NCBI GenBank assembly: GCA_017395045.1 | Contig: JAFPWG010000008.1 | Span: 1 to 56,089 of the forward strand | Reading direction: 5' to 3' | DNA: 56,089 bases | Origin: Bacteroidales bacterium | Lineage (GTDB): Bacteria; Bacteroidota; Bacteroidia; Bacteroidales; UBA932 | In this document: piece by piece, positions 8,082-16,430 of the stretch | How positions within the stretch are numbered: the first letter of the stretch is position 1 | Layout of the letters: the number at the start of each line of letters is the position of its first letter | Program-made: the position numbers and the translations under genes | The notes under the pieces: model-generated | Told to the model about the DNA's origin: nothing | Databases searched by the model: none | The model's input: only the letters and a program-made list of their open reading frames with translations

Positions 8082-8575
8082 AGAAGTTCCTGATAATCAT
8101 CGCCCTGGCCCTGTCCGTCGCCGCGTGTGGGATTTATTCCTTCACGGGGACGAACATCCAGCCCGACGTGAAGACGATCACGATCCCGTACGTGGAATAC
8201 AAGGCCATCCGGGTGAATCCGTCCCTGTCCAACGACATGACGGAGGCCCTCCAGGACAAGTTCCGCAAGCTCACCTCCCTGGAGCAGGTGGACGAGGACG
8301 GCGACCTGGAGCTGGTGTGCGAGATCACCGGCTACGACGTGTCGGCCACGGCCGTCACCGCGAACGAGGTCGCCGCGCAGAACCGCCTGACCGTCACGGT
8401 GAAGATCGAGTTCACGAGCCGGAAGTATCCCGAGGACGACGTGAGCAAGTCCTTCTCGGCCTACGAAGACTACGATTCCAACAATTCCCTCGACGCCGTG
8501 GAGGCCGCCCTCTGCGAAACCATCATCGACAAGCTGGTCGAGGACATCTTCAACGCAACCGTCGCGCAATGGTAA
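8078..8575 (+). CDS. lptE: LptE-like outer-membrane LPS-assembly lipoprotein
   Basis: 165 residues. Lipoprotein signal MKKFLIIIALALSVAACG with Cys ~17, then YSFTGTNIQPDVKTITIPY, the usual opening of Bacteroidota LptE proteins. The rest is an alpha/beta fold (LTVTVKIEFTSRK, EDYDSNNSLDAVEAALCETI). LptE plugs the LptD barrel and helps deliver lipopolysaccharide to the outer leaflet. Translationally coupled to the activator upstream (ATGA overlap) and to the next gene (7-nt overlap). No lptD lies in the window. Confidence 0.82.
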   Translation: MKKFLIIIALALSVAACGIYSFTGTNIQPDVKTITIPYVEYKAIRVNPSLSNDMTEALQDKFRKLTSLEQVDEDGDLELVCEITGYDVSATAVTANEVAAQNRLTVTVKIEFTSRKYPEDDVSKSFSAYEDYDSNNSLDAVEAALCETIIDKLVEDIFNATVAQW

Positions 8576-9171
8576 ACGGAGGCTATATCGACCTGGGGAC
8601 CCTGACGATGGACGAGCTCGTGGGGGTGGTGCACCTGTATCCCTGGTTTGCATCGGCCCGGAAGGAACTGTGTTCCAGGATGTCCCGGATGGGCGGGGAG
8701 GCGGCCTGGGGCACGGACCAGTATGCCGGCGAGGCCTTGTACATCGCCGACCGCCGGAAGGTGGCGGACCTGCTCCGGGCGGGCCGCCGTGCCGAAGGGA
8801 CCGAGCAGGACGTGAAGGAAATCCTCCGGTCCTACATCGCCCCGGAACCGGTATCGGCCCCGGCGGGCGAGGAGACGGAGCGTCCGGTGCACGTCGTGGG
8901 CGGGGACTATTTCTCCCAGGCGCAGTACAACGACGTCCGCCGCAGCGGCGACAACATCTTTACCCGTTTCGCCGTGAAGGTGAAGTCCGACGGAGGGAAG
9001 GACGACCGCACGGGCAGCGACATCGCCGACCGGTTCGCCACGGAAACCCTGGCGCAAATCTTTGCGGAACAGGGTTGTACCGATGAGGCGCGGCGCATTT
9101 ATTCCCGCCTGATTTTGGAAAATCCGGAAAAAAGTGCTTACTTTGCAGCCCTTATCGACAAATTGGATTAA
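8569..9171 (+). CDS. Conserved protein of unknown function between lptE and secG
   Basis: 200 residues, starting at ATG 8569 inside the end of lptE. The N-terminal part (DELVGVVHLYPWFASARKEL) is a short motif seen in Bacteroidota proteins at this locus. The middle is Glu/Pro-rich and probably flexible. The C-terminus (TETLAQIFAEQGCTDEARRI) is a single TPR-like helical pair. No signal peptide, so cytoplasmic. Being locked between lptE and secG suggests an envelope-biogenesis role, but this is inference from position only. Confidence 0.75.
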   Translation: MVNGGYIDLGTLTMDELVGVVHLYPWFASARKELCSRMSRMGGEAAWGTDQYAGEALYIADRRKVADLLRAGRRAEGTEQDVKEILRSYIAPEPVSAPAGEETERPVHVVGGDYFSQAQYNDVRRSGDNIFTRFAVKVKSDGGKDDRTGSDIADRFATETLAQIFAEQGCTDEARRIYSRLILENPEKSAYFAALIDKLD

Positions 9172-9183
9172 AAGATAATAGAT

Positions 9184-9534
9184 ATGAACGTCGCATTCAC
9201 CATCCTGGTCGTCCTGATTGTCCTCGCGGCCATCCTTCTGATCGTGGTCGTCCTCCTGCAGAATGGCAAGGACGGCGGTCTCGCCACCAACTTCACCTCC
9301 GCCAACCAGGCGCTGGGCGTCCGTCAGACCGCCACCATCCTCGAGAAGGCCACCTGGTACCTGATCGGTTTCATCCTCGTGCTTGCCATCGCCAGCACGC
9401 TGGTGATCAGCCACGGCTCCATGGCTGGCTCCCGCGACAGCGTGAGCTCCGAGATCCTGGACGAGGCCGCCCCGGCCGCCGAGACCCCGGCTTTCCCGGT
9501 GGAGATCCCCCAGTCCGATCCGACCCAGGAGTAA
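9184..9534 (+). CDS. secG: Preprotein translocase subunit SecG
   Basis: 116 residues. Two helices (~5-25 and ~57-77) flank the conserved cytoplasmic loop [16 protein letters not shown], the family hallmark. The C-terminal tail is long, acidic and Pro-rich, as in other Bacteroidota SecG. SecG is the non-essential third subunit of the SecYEG channel and helps SecA cycling. It follows the preceding gene by 12 nt and ends the operon that starts with the sigma54-type activator. Confidence 0.92.
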   Translation: MNVAFTILVVLIVLAAILLIVVVLLQNGKDGGLATNFTSANQALGVRQTATILEKATWYLIGFILVLAIASTLVISHGSMAGSRDSVSSEILDEAAPAAETPAFPVEIPQSDPTQE

Positions 9535-9542
9535 TTCCGCGC

Positions 9543-9620
9543 ACTGACAAATTGTCAGTAACCCGGTAAAGGAATAGAGTTTGACGATAGCCGTTTGTCC
9601 GCAAGGGCAGACGGCTGTCG
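9543..9620. promoter_or_regulatory. Palindrome and hairpin between secG and clpB
   Basis: ACTGACAA-A-TTGTCAGT (9543-9559) is a perfect 8-bp inverted repeat with a one-base centre, shaped like a repressor operator. It is followed by a 16-bp G-U-tolerant stem at 9585-9620 (loop GCAA 9601-9604), which may end the secG transcript or cap the clpB leader. A rare clear Shine-Dalgarno AAAGGAG (9641-9647) precedes clpB. Confidence 0.5.
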
Positions 9621-9656
9621 CTGCATATCCCCGCGGACGAAAAGGAGATAATGACT

Positions 9657-11819
9657 ATGGCAAATAACAACGAAAACTCTTTCCTGCAGCGTTTTGCTGT
9701 GAACTTGAACGAGCGCGCCGCCGCCGGCAAGCTGGATCCGGTCATCGGCCGGGACGACGAAATCCGGCGGGTGCTCCAGATCCTGTCGCGGCGTACGAAG
9801 AACAACCCGATCCTGGTGGGCGAGCCGGGCGTGGGCAAGACGGCGATTTCGGAAGGGATCGCCCAGAACATCGTGTCCGGCCGCGTGCCGGAGAACCTGA
9901 AGTCCAAGCAGGTGTATTCCCTGGACATGGGCGCCCTCATTGCGGGTGCGAAATATCAGGGTGAGTTCGAGGAGCGGCTGAAGGGCGTGGTCAAGGAGGT
10001 GGTGGATTCCGCCGGCGAGATCATCCTGTTCATCGACGAGATCCATACCCTCGTGGGCGCCGGACGGTCTTCCGGCGCGATGGACGCATCCAACATCCTG
10101 AAGCCGGCGCTGGCGCGGGGCGAGCTGCGCACCATCGGCTCCACTACGCTGGACGAGTACCAGAAGTATTTCGAGACGGACAAGGCCTTGGAGCGCCGGT
10201 TCCAGATGGTGATGGTGGACGAGCCTTCGCCCGCGGAATCCATCGCGATCCTGCGCGGCCTGAAGGAGCGGTACGAGAACCATCACAAGGTCCGCATCGA
10301 AGACGATGCCCTGATCGCGGCCGTGAACCTGTCGCACCGGTACATCACGTCCCGGTTCCTGCCGGACAAGGCCATCGACCTGGTCGATGAGGCCGCGTCC
10401 AAGCTGCGGCTGGAGATGAACTCCGTGCCGGAGCCCATCGACGACCTGAACAGCGCTATCCGCCAGAAGGAGATCGAGAAGGAGGCCATCAAGCGCGAGG
10501 GCGTGTCCCTGAAGATGGAAAAGCTGGATGCCGAGCTGGCCGAACTGAACGCGAAGCGTGACGAGCTGATGAAGCGCTGGAACGAGGAGAAGGATATCCT
10601 CGCCGGCCTGCAGACGGCCCGTCAGCAGATGGAGGACTACAAGATCCAGGCAGCTTCGGCCGAGCGCGCGGGCGATTATGGCCGCGTCGCGGAACTCCGC
10701 TACGGCAAGATGGTCGCGACGCAGAAGACCATCGACGAGCTCACGGAGAAGGCCGAGGCTATCAAGGAACCCATTGTCACCGAGGCGGTTACCCCGGAAG
10801 ACATCGCGGAGGTCGTAGCCAAGTGGACGGGCATTCCCGTCAAGCGGATGCTGGAGAGCGAGAAGGAGAAACTGCTCCGGATGGAGGCCGAGCTGCACAA
10901 GCGGGTCGTGGGCCAGGACCGGGCCATCCAGGCCGTGTCCGACGCCGTCCGCCGCAACCGGGCGGGCCTGTCCAACGAGAAGCGCCCCATCGGCTCGTTC
11001 CTGTTCATGGGTACGACCGGCGTGGGCAAGACCGAACTGGCGAAGGCCCTTGCGGAGTTCCTGTTCAACGACGAGAACATGATCACCCGGATCGACATGT
11101 CTGAGTACCAGGAGCGGCATACCGTGTCGCGGCTGGTGGGCGCTCCTCCGGGATATGTGGGTTATGACGAGGGCGGCCAGCTGACCGAGGCCGTGCGCCG
11201 GAAACCGTATTCCGTGGTCCTGCTGGACGAGATTGAGAAAGCCCATCCGGATGTGTTCAACGTGCTCCTGCAGGTGCTGGACGACGGCCGGCTCACCGAC
11301 AACAAGGGCCGCACCGTGGACTTCAAGAACACCATCCTGATTATGACCTCCAACGCCGGCTCGGACATCATCCAGAGCTATATGGAGCGTCTGCCGGAGG
11401 TGGACGGGGTGAATGTGCAGGCCATCGCCGAGCGGCGTTCCCTGCTGGACGAATGCTCCGGCCGCGTGCTGGACATCCTCAAGCAGACGGTCCGTCCGGA
11501 GTTCCTGAACCGGATCGACGAGATCATCATGTTCGACCCGCTGTCCAAGGCCGACATCCGCGATATCCTGCACATCCAGATGGACGACCTGCGCCACAAA
11601 CTGTCGGAGAACGGGATTACCATCGCGTTCACGCCGGCCTTCGAGGACTACATGGTGGAGCACGGCTACGACCCGTCTTATGGTGCGCGGCCGATCAAGC
11701 GGCTGATGCAGCGTGAACTGGTGAACCTCCTGGCAAAGTCCATCCTGGACGGTACCGTCCATCGGGACAGCGCTATCCAAGTGGACTCTGCCGGCGGGCA
11801 GATCCTTCTGCGGAATTAG
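9657..11819 (+). CDS. clpB: ClpB-type disaggregase lacking the N-terminal domain
   Basis: 720 residues from ATG 9657, about 10 nt after the AAGGAG site; ATG 9651 is too close to it. The first AAA+ domain begins at once ([15 protein letters not shown]) with Walker A GEPGVGKT and Walker [11 protein letters not shown] full coiled-coil M-domain follows ([20 protein letters not shown] onward), then the second AAA+ domain with [17 protein letters not shown] and sensor GARPIKR. Typical ClpB is ~860 residues, so the ~140-residue Clp-N substrate domain is missing. The M-domain marks it as ClpB rather than ClpA/C. It would work with DnaK to resolve aggregates. Its stop overlaps fabG by 4 nt, tail to tail. 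Confidence 0.9.
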   Translation: MANNNENSFLQRFAVNLNERAAAGKLDPVIGRDDEIRRVLQILSRRTKNNPILVGEPGVGKTAISEGIAQNIVSGRVPENLKSKQVYSLDMGALIAGAKYQGEFEERLKGVVKEVVDSAGEIILFIDEIHTLVGAGRSSGAMDASNILKPALARGELRTIGSTTLDEYQKYFETDKALERRFQMVMVDEPSPAESIAILRGLKERYENHHKVRIEDDALIAAVNLSHRYITSRFLPDKAIDLVDEAASKLRLEMNSVPEPIDDLNSAIRQKEIEKEAIKREGVSLKMEKLDAELAELNAKRDELMKRWNEEKDILAGLQTARQQMEDYKIQAASAERAGDYGRVAELRYGKMVATQKTIDELTEKAEAIKEPIVTEAVTPEDIAEVVAKWTGIPVKRMLESEKEKLLRMEAELHKRVVGQDRAIQAVSDAVRRNRAGLSNEKRPIGSFLFMGTTGVGKTELAKALAEFLFNDENMITRIDMSEYQERHTVSRLVGAPPGYVGYDEGGQLTEAVRRKPYSVVLLDEIEKAHPDVFNVLLQVLDDGRLTDNKGRTVDFKNTILIMTSNAGSDIIQSYMERLPEVDGVNVQAIAERRSLLDECSGRVLDILKQTVRPEFLNRIDEIIMFDPLSKADIRDILHIQMDDLRHKLSENGITIAFTPAFEDYMVEHGYDPSYGARPIKRLMQRELVNLLAKSILDGTVHRDSAIQVDSAGGQILLRN

Positions 11820-12562
11820 CAGTAGAGACCTCCGTTCACGGCGATTACCTGGCCCGTGACGTAGGAGGAGAGCTCCGAAGCGAGATAAAGGGCGGTATTG
11901 GCGATTTCATCGACAGTGCCGCCTCTTTTCATGGGAATGACCTTGATGTATTCCTCGCGGACGGCCTCGGGAAGGGCGTTCGTCATCTCGGAGACGATGA
12001 AGCCCGGGGCGATGGCGTTGGCCCGGATGCCGCGGGAACCCATTTCCTTGGCGACGGATTTGGCCATGGCGATGAGGCCGGCCTTGGAGGAGGCGTAGTT
12101 CACCTGGCCGGGATTGCCCATCTGGCCCGCGATGGAGGCCATGTTGATGATGGATCCGCTGCGCTGCTTGGCCATGCCCGGAATCACCGCGTGGATGAAG
12201 TTGAAGGCCGATTTCAGGTTTACGTTGATGACCGCGTCCCACTGGTCTTCGGTCATCCGCATCACGAGGCCGTCCTTGGTGATGCCGGCGTTGTTCACGA
12301 GGATGTCGATGCGGCCGAAGTCCTTGAGGATCTCATCGACCACGGTGTGGGTCTCTTCGAAATTGGCCGCGTTGGAAGCATAGCCCTTGACCTTATGGCC
12401 GAAAGCGGCGATTTCGGAGATGGTCTCCTGGGCCGCTTCGTTGATGACGAGGTCGGTGAAGGCAACGTCCGCGCCTTCCGATGCGAATTTCAGTGCGATG
12501 GCCTTGCCGATGCCTCTTGCGGCGCCGGTCACGAGGGCCACCTTTCCGTCTAACATACCCAT
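11816..12562 (-). CDS. fabG: 3-oxoacyl-ACP reductase FabG
   Basis: 248 residues; M1 and M3 are both possible starts. Short-chain dehydrogenase signatures are all present: NADP-binding TGAARGIG (~12-19), NNAG (~90), catalytic Ser in MASIAG and the YASSK pair, and the C-terminal VTGQVIAVNGG typical of FabG. It reduces 3-oxoacyl-ACP in type II fatty-acid synthesis. The gene is monocistronic here, with a TATCTTTG box (complement of 12590-12597) 28 nt upstream of the start. Confidence 0.9.
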   Translation of the reverse strand: MGMLDGKVALVTGAARGIGKAIALKFASEGADVAFTDLVINEAAQETISEIAAFGHKVKGYASNAANFEETHTVVDEILKDFGRIDILVNNAGITKDGLVMRMTEDQWDAVINVNLKSAFNFIHAVIPGMAKQRSGSIINMASIAGQMGNPGQVNYASSKAGLIAMAKSVAKEMGSRGIRANAIAPGFIVSEMTNALPEAVREEYIKVIPMKRGGTVDEIANTALYLASELSSYVTGQVIAVNGGLYC

Positions 12563-12589
12563 AGTTCAGCGTTTTAGTAAATCGGTCTG

Positions 12590-12597
12590 CAAAGATA
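12590..12597 (-). promoter_or_regulatory. -7 box of the fabG promoter
   Basis: TATCTTTG on the minus strand, 28 nt upstream of the fabG start; no convincing -33 TTG at the usual distance. Confidence 0.45.
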
Positions 12598-12633
12598 GCA
12601 ATTTTTTCCCGGACGAATAGTACTGCAGGGTGA

Positions 12634-12663
12634 TTGACACACGGGCATAAATCCGTATCTTTG
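12634..12663 (+). promoter_or_regulatory. Promoter of ahcY-nhaA
   Basis: TTG (12634-12636), exactly 19 nt, then TATCTTTG (12656-12663): a textbook Bacteroidota promoter, giving a leader of ~28 nt before ATG 12695. Confidence 0.75.
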
Positions 12664-12694
12664 CAAAACTTTTGATTCAGCAAGATAAACGAAT

Positions 12695-13936
12695 ATGTCC
12701 AGTCACATCAAAGACATCGACCTGTGGGAGAGCGGAGCGCTGAAGATCCGCTGGGTCCGCGACCATATGCCCCTGCTTGCGGGGATAGAGAAAGATTTCA
12801 TGGAGACCAAGCCGTTTGCCGGCTTGAAGGTCGCCCTGAGCGTGCACATGGAGGCGAAGACGGCGCGGCTGTGCCTTTGCCTTGCCGCCGGCGGAGCCGA
12901 GATGTACGCCACCGGCTGCAACCCGCTCAGCACGCAGGATGACGTGGCCGCCGCGCTGGTACACGAAGGATTGAACGTGTTCGCCATCCACGGGGCGACC
13001 ATGGAGGAGTACGAGGCGGACCTGCGCCGCGTGCTGGAGGTGGGCCCGAACATCATCATCGATGATGGCGGCGACCTCGTGACGCTGATGCACAAGGAGT
13101 TCCGCCACCTGCTGCCGAATGTGATCGGCGGGTGCGAAGAGACGACGACCGGCATCCTGCGCCTCAAGGCGATGGACCGCGCCGGCACCCTGTGCTTCCC
13201 GATGATGCTCGTGAACGATGCCGACTGCAAGCACCTGTTCGACAACCGCTACGGCACCGGCCAGAGCGTGTGGAACGGCATCAACCGGACGACGAACCTG
13301 ATCGTCGCCGGAAAGGATGTCGTGGTCGCGGGCTATGGCCTGTGCGGCAAGGGCATCGCGATGCGGGCCAAGGGCCTCGGCGCCCGGGTCATCGTCACGG
13401 AAGTGGATCCGGTCAAGGCACTTGAAGCCGTGATGGACGGGTTCCGGGTGATGCCCATGCTGGAAGCCGCCCCCCTCGGTGACCTCTTCGTGACCGCGAC
13501 GGGCTGCAAGGATGTCATCACCGCCCGGGAGTTCGCCCGGATGAAAGACGGAGCCGTGTGCTGCAACGCCGGCCACTTTGACGTGGAGGTGGATGTCGCC
13601 TGGCTGCGGGCGAACGCCGTTTTGCGGCGGGAAGCCCGCCAGAACATCGAGGCGTTCACCCTGGAGAACGGCCGCACCGTGTACGTGCTCGGCGAAGGTC
13701 GGCTGGTGAACCTCGCCGCAGGCGACGGCCATCCGGCCGAGATCATGGACATGTCCTTCGCCATCCAGGCGCTCAGCGCCCGTTATTTGGTGGAGCACTT
13801 TGCCGACCTTACGAAACGGTTGAACAACGTTCCGGCGGAGATCGACCGCGAGGTCGCGTGCCGGAAACTGGCCGCGGAGGGCGTCGGGATCGACACCCTT
13901 ACCCCTGAACAGTATCTGTACATCTACGGAGAGTAA
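12695..13936 (+). CDS. ahcY: Adenosylhomocysteinase (short, Thermotoga/archaeal type)
   Basis: 413 residues. Signatures: NPLSTQDDVAAAL, GGCEETTTG, NDADCKHLFDNRYGTGQS and the NAD-binding GYGLCGKGIAMRAKGLGA. The length and the NRYGTGQS version of the motif match the short form lacking the ~40-residue insertion of eukaryotic and many bacterial enzymes. It hydrolyses S-adenosylhomocysteine to adenosine and homocysteine after methylation reactions; an S-inosylhomocysteine-preferring variant is possible. The C-terminus ends EQYLYIYGE rather than the usual Lys-Tyr tail that reaches the partner subunit's NAD site. Only 3 nt separate it from nhaA. Confidence 0.87.
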   Translation: MSSHIKDIDLWESGALKIRWVRDHMPLLAGIEKDFMETKPFAGLKVALSVHMEAKTARLCLCLAAGGAEMYATGCNPLSTQDDVAAALVHEGLNVFAIHGATMEEYEADLRRVLEVGPNIIIDDGGDLVTLMHKEFRHLLPNVIGGCEETTTGILRLKAMDRAGTLCFPMMLVNDADCKHLFDNRYGTGQSVWNGINRTTNLIVAGKDVVVAGYGLCGKGIAMRAKGLGARVIVTEVDPVKALEAVMDGFRVMPMLEAAPLGDLFVTATGCKDVITAREFARMKDGAVCCNAGHFDVEVDVAWLRANAVLRREARQNIEAFTLENGRTVYVLGEGRLVNLAAGDGHPAEIMDMSFAIQALSARYLVEHFADLTKRLNNVPAEIDREVACRKLAAEGVGIDTLTPEQYLYIYGE

Positions 13937-13939
13937 ACC

Positions 13940-15355
13940 ATGGCACTGATTCCGATTTACTGGTGGAACAAGGAAGTCCACAACTTCAGGATATCCCAGG
14001 ACAAGTTTTCCAAGCAGCCGTGGGCCAACGGCGTCGTCCTCCTCGCCTGCGTGCTGGTGGCGATGCTGCTGGCGAACCTGCCGTTCACGAAACAGGTCTA
14101 TCACGACGTGCTGGAGACGCAGCTCTCGATGAATATCAAGAGTCCCGACGGGCTCATCGACTGGATGTTCCCGCGGGGGATGACCGTGGAGAAGTTCATC
14201 AACGATATCCTCATGGTGATCTTCTTCTTCACCGTGGGCCTGGAGATCAAACGGGAGGTGGTGTGCGGCGAGCTGTCGTCCTTCAAGAAAGCCATCCTGC
14301 CCGTCATCGCGGCCTTCGGCGGCGTGGTGGTTCCGGCGTTGATCTATACGCTCGTGAACCATGGAACCCTGGCGGGAAGCGGCTGGGGCATCCCCACGGC
14401 CACCGACATCGCCTTTGCGGTGGGAATCCTGTCCATCCTGGGCGACAAGGTTCCCGTGTCCCTGAAGGTGTTCCTGACGGCCCTCGCCATCGCCGACGAC
14501 CTTATCGCCATCCTGGTCGTGGCCTTGTTCTACGGGGGACATGTCGACGGCGTTCTGCTGCTGATTGCGTTGGCGGTCATCGCCTTCGTATTCCTGATGA
14601 AGAAGCTGGGCGAGAAGCGCATCGCTTTCTATGCGGTTCCGGCCATCGTCGTGTGGTTCCTGTTCTACTACAGCGGCATCCACGCCACGATGTCCGGCGT
14701 GGTGATCGCCATGCTCATCCCGATGGACGCGCGCTACAACAAGGCCAAGTTCCACCGCCGCAGCCGCATCCTGTACACCGGACTGGTCGATTCCGAAGCG
14801 GTTTCCACGGGAGAGTCGTTCCCCAACGGCCCGCAACGCTATTACCTGCGCCGGTTGGCCGGTCTGACCAAGAGGTCCATCCCGCCGTCCTACCGGCTTG
14901 AACACATCCTGAACCCCTGGGTGAATTTCTTCATCATGCCCGTCTTCGCCCTGGCGAATGCCGGCGTGGAAATCACGGACCTGTCGTTTTTCAACGTGTT
15001 CCATTTCGACGCGGCGCTCGGCGGCGTTGGGATGGGCATCTTCCTGGGCCTGCTGCTGGGCAAGCCTGTCGGTATTACCCTCGCCTCCTGGATCGCCATC
15101 AAATGCAAGGTGGGAGAGATGCCCGCCAAAGGCACCTGGCCCATGCTTTTCGCCGTCGCCTGCCTGGGCGGCATCGGCTTCACGATGTCCATCTTCGTGG
15201 ACACCCTGAGTTTCGCCGGGCCCGACATTCCGGCCGAGGTGACCGCGCACCTGCGCGACGCCGGCAAGATCGCCGTCCTGATGGGTTCCCTCTGCGCCGG
15301 CGTGCTCGGTTCGCTTCTGATCACCCTGGTGCACAAGGCGCAGCGGAAAAAGTAA
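13940..15355 (+). CDS. nhaA: Na+/H+ antiporter NhaA
   Basis: 471 residues, ~12 membrane helices. The ion-binding elements are intact: TATDIAFA (Asp156, E. coli Asp133) and AIADDLIAI (Asp186/Asp187, E. coli Asp163/164). Also FFFTVGLEIKREVV and GIGFTMSIFV. Longer than E. coli NhaA (388) because of an extra N-terminal stretch and an extended hydrophilic loop at ~270-315. It exchanges sodium for protons and keeps cytoplasmic pH. Co-transcribed with ahcY and followed by a strong terminator. Lithium or sodium stress may relate to AhcY, but no regulatory element shows this. Confidence 0.93.
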   Translation: MALIPIYWWNKEVHNFRISQDKFSKQPWANGVVLLACVLVAMLLANLPFTKQVYHDVLETQLSMNIKSPDGLIDWMFPRGMTVEKFINDILMVIFFFTVGLEIKREVVCGELSSFKKAILPVIAAFGGVVVPALIYTLVNHGTLAGSGWGIPTATDIAFAVGILSILGDKVPVSLKVFLTALAIADDLIAILVVALFYGGHVDGVLLLIALAVIAFVFLMKKLGEKRIAFYAVPAIVVWFLFYYSGIHATMSGVVIAMLIPMDARYNKAKFHRRSRILYTGLVDSEAVSTGESFPNGPQRYYLRRLAGLTKRSIPPSYRLEHILNPWVNFFIMPVFALANAGVEITDLSFFNVFHFDAALGGVGMGIFLGLLLGKPVGITLASWIAIKCKVGEMPAKGTWPMLFAVACLGGIGFTMSIFVDTLSFAGPDIPAEVTAHLRDAGKIAVLMGSLCAGVLGSLLITLVHKAQRKK

Positions 15356-15376
15356 GAATCATTTATTTACCCCCTG

Positions 15377-15415
15377 AAACAACACAAGTTATCAACAGCT
15401 TGTGTTGTTTTTCTT
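15377..15415 (+). terminator. Rho-independent terminator after nhaA
   Basis: A perfect 12-bp stem, AAACAACACAAG (15377-15388) with CTTGTGTTGTTT (15399-15410), and a 10-nt loop, followed by a T-rich tail. The right arm also contains a TTG (15405-15407) 18 nt before TATCTTTA (15426-15433), a likely promoter of comF. Confidence 0.8.
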
Positions 15416-15462
15416 TTCCGTCCGCTATCTTTAGGGTCCCCACCCACCCGGGGCCTTGGACG

Positions 15463-16278
15463 ATGAACCGCTATCTTGAATTTCTCCGTGCCGTCGGCGA
15501 CGTTTTCTTCCCGCGCGAGTGTCTCGTGTGCGGCCGGCGGCTCGGACTGCGCGAGCGGCACCTGTGCCTCGCCTGCGCCGCCGACGTGCCGTTCACGTTC
15601 CACTGGCTCCAGACGCACAATCCGCTGGCGGACCGGTTCAACGAGGTGCTGGAGCACCATCGGGGCACCGAGCCGATGGACTACGCCTATGCGTCGGCCC
15701 TGTTCCTTTACAAAGGCGGCTACAGGTCCATCCCCAAGGCGCTCAAGTACCACGGCGACCTGGCGGCGGGCCGCTTCTTCGGCGCCCTCCTGGGCCGCCG
15801 CCTCGCCGCCGCCCCGCATTTCGCCGACGTGGACCTCATCATCCCGGTCCCGCTTCACTGGACCCGCCGCCGCTCCCGCGGCTACAACCAGGCGGAGGTC
15901 CTTGCCCGCGCCGTCGCCGCTGCCTTCCGCGAGGTCTCCCGTGATTCTCCGGCCGTCATGCCCGGGAAGCTTCCCGTCTGCCGGACGGACCTGCTGGTCC
16001 GCGCCCGCCGCACCCGCACGCAAACCCGCCTCTCCGTGGAGGCGAAGGCACGTAACGTCGCCTCCGCCTTCCGGGTGCCGGTGCACCGTTCCGGCTTCGC
16101 TTGGACTACCCCCGCCCAGGCGCTCGCCCGCGCCCGTCATATCCTCCTGGTTGACGACACGTTCACGACCGGCGCCACCCTGTACGCTTGCTACGCCGCC
16201 CTGCGTCCCTACACCTCGGCCCGCATCTCCGTCGCCACCCTCGCCGCCGTCGAAGGCACCCCCTCCTCCGGTCCATGA
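15463..16278 (+). CDS. comF: ComF-family phosphoribosyltransferase-like protein
   Basis: 271 residues from ATG 15463, placed ~30 nt after the TATCTTTA box; an upstream in-frame extension lies inside nhaA and is rejected. The N-terminus has a zinc-finger pattern (FPRECLVCGRR ... LCLACAADV), the middle PVPLHWTRRRSRGYNQAE, and the C-terminus the PRPP-binding ILLVDDTFTTGATL. ComF proteins take part in DNA uptake during natural transformation; in Bacteroidota the role is unproven. The terminal segment is unusually rich in Ala/Arg/Pro codons with very high GC. Confidence 0.85.
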   Translation: MNRYLEFLRAVGDVFFPRECLVCGRRLGLRERHLCLACAADVPFTFHWLQTHNPLADRFNEVLEHHRGTEPMDYAYASALFLYKGGYRSIPKALKYHGDLAAGRFFGALLGRRLAAAPHFADVDLIIPVPLHWTRRRSRGYNQAEVLARAVAAAFREVSRDSPAVMPGKLPVCRTDLLVRARRTRTQTRLSVEAKARNVASAFRVPVHRSGFAWTTPAQALARARHILLVDDTFTTGATLYACYAALRPYTSARISVATLAAVEGTPSSGP

Positions 16279-16328
16279 AGCCTTGCCCAACCCCTCCAGC
16301 ACCCGCTGCGCGACAAAAACATATGAAA

Positions 16329-16403
16329 ACGTCGCCTCGGCCGTGCTGCAGCACGTACGGGGAGACAAAACCCCTCAAATACGTCCCCTCAGCCGTGCTG
16401 AAG
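16329..16403 (+). repeat. REP-like repeats upstream of the RAYT transposase
   Basis: A 23-nt unit occurs twice, at 16329-16351 and 16381-16403, sharing CCTCrGCCGTGCTG and about 19 of 23 bases. Unit 1 holds a perfect palindrome, GTGCTGCAGCAC (16343-16354). The spacer can fold: ACGTA/TACGT (16353-16357, 16380-16384) plus GGGG/CCCC. Such palindromic repeats beside a Y1 transposase are the substrate type of RAYT proteins. Confidence 0.55.
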
Positions 16404-16430
16404 TAGTAGAACCATACACAGGAAACGAAA

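Noticed and set aside
12677-15334. 885-codon minus-strand open frame opposite ahcY-nhaA
   Set aside because: Plus strand encodes two recognisable enzymes with a consensus promoter and terminator; the minus product is His/Arg/Gln-rich noise.
15103-15462. Upstream extension of comF into nhaA
   Set aside because: It overlaps nhaA and its terminator; ATG 15463 follows a promoter and starts the conserved N-terminus.
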